Shown: positions 61,529-64,000 of the stretch, piece by piece
Layout: every line of letters starts with the position of its first letter
Position numbering within the stretch: position 1 is the stretch's first letter
NCBI RefSeq assembly: GCF_005405425.1
Contig: NZ_BJEA01000001.1
Span: 1-64,000 of the forward strand
Direction: 5' to 3'
Length of the DNA stretch: 64,000 nucleotides
From: Lactiplantibacillus modestisalitolerans
GTDB lineage: Bacteria > Bacillota > Bacilli > Lactobacillales > Lactobacillaceae
Made by a program: the position numbers and the translations under genes
The notes under the pieces: model-generated
What the model was told of the DNA's origin: nothing
The model's database searches: none
Seen by the model: only the letters and a program-made list of their open reading frames with translations

Positions 61529-61569
61529 CCGCCCAAACCTACATTTTTAACCCGCCATAAACCTGCATT

Positions 61570-61734
61570 TTATAACTGCCCTTGACAGCCACATTCTTTC
61601 AGCCGGCAAATGACGGTTTCAAAACGCTTAGAAACTTTCTTTAGTTTAGCGTTAGCTAAACCAACTAGTACCGAAACCGCGATTTGTTTTTGATGAACAT
61701 CAATTCCGGCCACACTTTCAGCAACGACTTCCAT
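61570..61734 (-). pseudogene. IS110-family transposase, N-terminal fragment
   Basis: 54 codons with GGAGGTG upstream of ATG: MEVVAESVAGIDVHQKQIAV, then SVLVGLANAKLKKVSKRFET, ending at TAA. AGIDVHQKQIAVSVL is the first catalytic strand (DEDD, first Asp) of IS110-type transposases, normally 350-400 residues long. The rest is absent. Confidence 0.78.
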
Positions 61735-61874
61735 AAAGTTCACCTCCGAATAAGTTTGAAAGCAGTAGTTTCAGTTATTGAGGGTTGAAATTTTATTTAC
61801 GCGTACGAAACGACAATTGTAAGCAGTAAATAACCGGACGTCTTGCTTTTCTCTTCGTTTTGTTATCATTATTC

Positions 61875-61921
61875 AAAAAAGGTCCTGGAATTTCTCGTTT
61901 TGAGAAGTTCCAGGACCTTTA
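61875..61921. terminator. terminator of the IS66 element
   Basis: AAAGGTCCTGGAA-TTCTC / GAGAA-TTCCAGGACCTTT strong stem with a GTTTT loop, flanked by A and T runs. Confidence 0.85.
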
Positions 61922-61929
61922 CGGCTGTT

Positions 61930-63477
61930 CTAGGCAATGCAGGCTGCTCGATCAACCTTCCTGTATTCTGTTTTTACTGTCACCGCTGGTTGTCGTCGAT
62001 AATTCCATGGCAAATAAACCGCCAGCTGTTCCGTTTTTGGAAATGCTGGCAGTGTGCGACAAGCAGTTAATAAATCAACTAAGTATTGGCGTGGATCGAT
62101 ATGATTAGCCTTGGCACTTTCAATCAAAGTCATCCAAAGCGCAGTTGAATTGGCACCTTGGGTACTGGTACTAAACAGCCAGTTTTTTCGACCGATTACT
62201 AAGCTCTTCATATTGCGCTCGGCGGCATTATTGCTCCAATCAATGACGCCGTCATTGATGATTCGGTCGAGATTGGCCCGTTGGCTTTGTGCATAGGCAA
62301 TCGCTTTACCCAGCCGTGACTGTGGTAAAGTTTCAGTTTGATCCACCATGCGCCAAAAACGTTTGAGGATTTTCCTCAAACGGCTACGCCGTCGCCGACG
62401 ACGAACTCGTGGCGAATACCGGCGCCATTCCCGCTCCAGCGCAAACATCTGATTGATCAACTGAAGGATTTTGTCGGCGACCTTAATGTGGACTGCGGCA
62501 GTATCATAGAATTTACGCCGGACGTGTGCCCAGCACCCCATTCGTTGGATACTATTCCCTAAAAGGTTATAGCCACTATAGCCATCGCATTGCAGGACGC
62601 CCTGATAATTCTGATATAAGTGTTGCGCAAAAGCGCCCGAACGAGTGGCACCATAGGCATAGTAAACCACAGGGTTCGGTTGTTTAATGGGCGTCCTAGC
62701 GACCCACATATATGATTTTGCTGTCGCCGCTTTACCAGGTTCTCGCAAAACTTCCATCGGGGTTTCATCACCCTGCAGGTGATGACTTAGGCCAAGCTGA
62801 CGGTGAAGTTCATCGTAGAGCGGTTCAAGTTTCTGTGCCGCTTTAATGACCCAATTAGTTAAAGTTGCCTCCGACGTTCGGTAACCTAACCGAGCCATTT
62901 CTGGCAGCTGTCGATATAACGGTACCCCTAATACAAATTTACGATAGAGGACTTCCGCTACTAATGAAGCTGAAGCTAAGCTATGCGAAATCAAGGCCGG
63001 TGGCACTAGTGACCGAAATAATCCAGCCGTCGCGGTAGCGTCGGCGCAATCGGCACACTTGTAAGTGCGCACATAAATCTTATTCAGATAAAGCCTAGCC
63101 GGAATTAACTTTAGCTCTTCACGTACAAATTTCTTGCCAACCGGAGTGATGTTAACGTGTCCTACCGGACAGGTTTCATCAGTGGGCTCCAGAATGGTAA
63201 TGCGAACTGGCACATTTTTAGCTACTTGCGTCTGCCGCATTTTTTTCGGCGCTTTTTTTGGCTGTACTTGATCTGATGTGGAACTGCTTTGGTCGCCAGT
63301 TTGCTCTGGCTCGGTAAAAACACTCGTATCTTGATCAAAGAGTGAAGTCTGGTTCGGATCTACTTTTTCGGATTTACTCGCGTATAATTTACGCGTTAGG
63401 AAAGCCACTTGTTCCGTCAGTAATTTAATCTGCGCTTTAAGTTCCTGAATTTCTTGGTCCTTTTCCGCTTCTGCCAT
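61930..63477 (-). CDS. tnpC: IS66 transposase TnpC
   Basis: 515 residues. The start at 63477 has GGAGG eight bases upstream; three more codons to 63486 are open. The N-terminal coiled coil (about 5-40) with a LYASKSEK tail is followed by a linker, a zinc-binding region (CPVGH, TYKCADC) and the DDE_Tnp_IS66 domain. DDE residues lie in LQGDETPMEV, LQCDGYSGYN and the C-terminal NNAAERNMKSLVIGRKNWLF. No disabling mutation is seen. Confidence 0.93.
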   Translation of the reverse strand: MAEAEKDQEIQELKAQIKLLTEQVAFLTRKLYASKSEKVDPNQTSLFDQDTSVFTEPEQTGDQSSSTSDQVQPKKAPKKMRQTQVAKNVPVRITILEPTDETCPVGHVNITPVGKKFVREELKLIPARLYLNKIYVRTYKCADCADATATAGLFRSLVPPALISHSLASASLVAEVLYRKFVLGVPLYRQLPEMARLGYRTSEATLTNWVIKAAQKLEPLYDELHRQLGLSHHLQGDETPMEVLREPGKAATAKSYMWVARTPIKQPNPVVYYAYGATRSGAFAQHLYQNYQGVLQCDGYSGYNLLGNSIQRMGCWAHVRRKFYDTAAVHIKVADKILQLINQMFALEREWRRYSPRVRRRRRRSRLRKILKRFWRMVDQTETLPQSRLGKAIAYAQSQRANLDRIINDGVIDWSNNAAERNMKSLVIGRKNWLFSTSTQGANSTALWMTLIESAKANHIDPRQYLVDLLTACRTLPAFPKTEQLAVYLPWNYRRQPAVTVKTEYRKVDRAACIA

Positions 63478-63550
63478 TGATGTCACCTCCTTCGGACTAG
63501 CTTTGTTATCATTGAGTTTACCACTTAGTCGGTCAATTAAGAAGCTACTT

Positions 63551-63898
63551 TTAATGTCCGGGTGGACATATTTTATGCACGGTCGGGTCTAGCGCCCAAC
63601 CACTCAATAGCCGGACTAATTGTCGTGGATCTAGTCGCCGAATAGCGAGCTGATTTGTGGGCCATTGTAACCGACCGTTTTCCAAGCGCTTGTATAACAG
63701 TAAAAAACCATCACCATCCCAGTAAAGCGCCTTGAAACGGTCTTTACGAGTACCACAAAACAAGTATAAGGCTTGCGAATAGGGGTCTAGGGCGTACTGC
63801 TCTTCAACGATGCCCGCTAGGCCATCGTTGCCTTTACGCAGATCAGTTTTACCGCAAACTAGAAAGATTTGTTCAATCTGGCTAGTGTCAATTATCAT
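63551..63898 (-). CDS. tnpB: IS66 accessory protein TnpB
   Basis: 115 residues of the Orf2 type: IIDTSQIEQIFLVCGKTDLR, then KGNDGLAGIVEEQYALDPYS, FKALYWDGDGFLLLYKRLENG. The length is the usual one. Start at the ATG at 63898, which overlaps the end of tnpA, the typical coupling of IS66 genes. Confidence 0.9.
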   Translation of the reverse strand: MIIDTSQIEQIFLVCGKTDLRKGNDGLAGIVEEQYALDPYSQALYLFCGTRKDRFKALYWDGDGFLLLYKRLENGRLQWPTNQLAIRRLDPRQLVRLLSGWALDPTVHKICPPGH

Positions 63899-64000
63899 GG
63901 GCAAACACCGCCTTCATTAAGGCATCTAAAATATAGCTATTGATATGGTTGTACACGATCACTGACTTATTGTTATCAACTTTGAGTTGTAATGCTTTAG
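63888..64000 (-). CDS. tnpA: IS66 accessory protein TnpA, partial
   Basis: Only the last 36 or so codons are in the window (LQLKVDNNKSVIVYNHINSY-type sequence, ending KAVFAHDN and TGA at 63888-63890). It continues past base 64000. Confidence 0.75.
   Translation of the reverse strand, partial: KALQLKVDNNKSVIVYNHINSYILDALMKAVFAHDN

Larger units (their letters stand above)
61819..64000 (-). mobile_element. IS66-family element, right end beyond the window
   Basis: Left terminal repeat GTAAGCAGTAAATAACCGG (61819-61837), hairpin at 61875-61921, then tnpC, tnpB and the end of tnpA on the minus strand. Homologous to the remnant at 59214-59681. Confidence 0.88.

Overview
The window is chromosomal DNA of a lactic acid bacterium, almost certainly a member of the Lactobacillaceae with fairly high GC for the family. 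The evidence is the HPr/EI pair, ClpE with a CtsR box, a lipoteichoic acid synthase with the glycolipid-anchor glycosyltransferases LafA/LafB, an L-2-hydroxyisocaproate-type dehydrogenase, a MucBP protein, cre and CtsR operators of Firmicutes type, and strong AGGAGG-like ribosome binding sites. I cannot name the species from this sequence alone.

Layout. At the left edge the leader and three tandem promoters of an rRNA operon fire leftwards out of the window (1-407). Next come ltaS, ykuJ, an aminotransferase, dacA and the lafA-lafB-flippase operon, which serve the cell envelope and the lipoteichoic acid anchor. ptsHI, clpE (CtsR-controlled), a marR gene, the oppABCDF peptide importer, a TauE/DUF1634 pair, a LysR regulator, two odd MucBP/SH3-type proteins, glcU and prfC follow. 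A gluconate operon (6-phosphogluconate dehydrogenase, gluconokinase, gluconate permease) sits under a consensus promoter with a cre overlapping its -10. Then come tagD, an AI-2E-family membrane protein, hicD and a large membrane protein. Next are a lone antitoxin, an XRE regulator, ntdP and recX, and then a competence-like locus: a ComK-family gene divergent from a small sigma-factor gene, followed by DUF1659 and DUF2922 genes.

From 46.7 to 58.9 kb lies a polysaccharide locus: priming sugar transferase and flippase on the plus strand, then on the minus strand a DUF4422 glycosyltransferase, an operon glf / propeller protein / Wzz-like / Wzy-like / membrane protein / acyltransferase, and two GT2 glycosyltransferases resembling galactofuranosyl transferases. 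The right end (59.2-64 kb) is a nest of insertion sequences: an IS66 remnant, an IS5-family element with a CTAG target duplication inside a decayed IS21 istB gene, an IS110 fragment, and an IS66 copy running off the edge.

The most unusual non-coding signal is a family of modular structured repeats at 4.7-5.1, 29.5-29.8, 38.8-39.2 and 42.05 kb. Several copies start at, or within a few bases of, a stop codon. Conserved flanks enclose stems whose two arms change together between copies, which suggests a structured RNA. A second, MITE-like element occurs as two inverted copies around marR (15.1 and 16.2-16.5 kb); the long copy can fold into a three-way junction.
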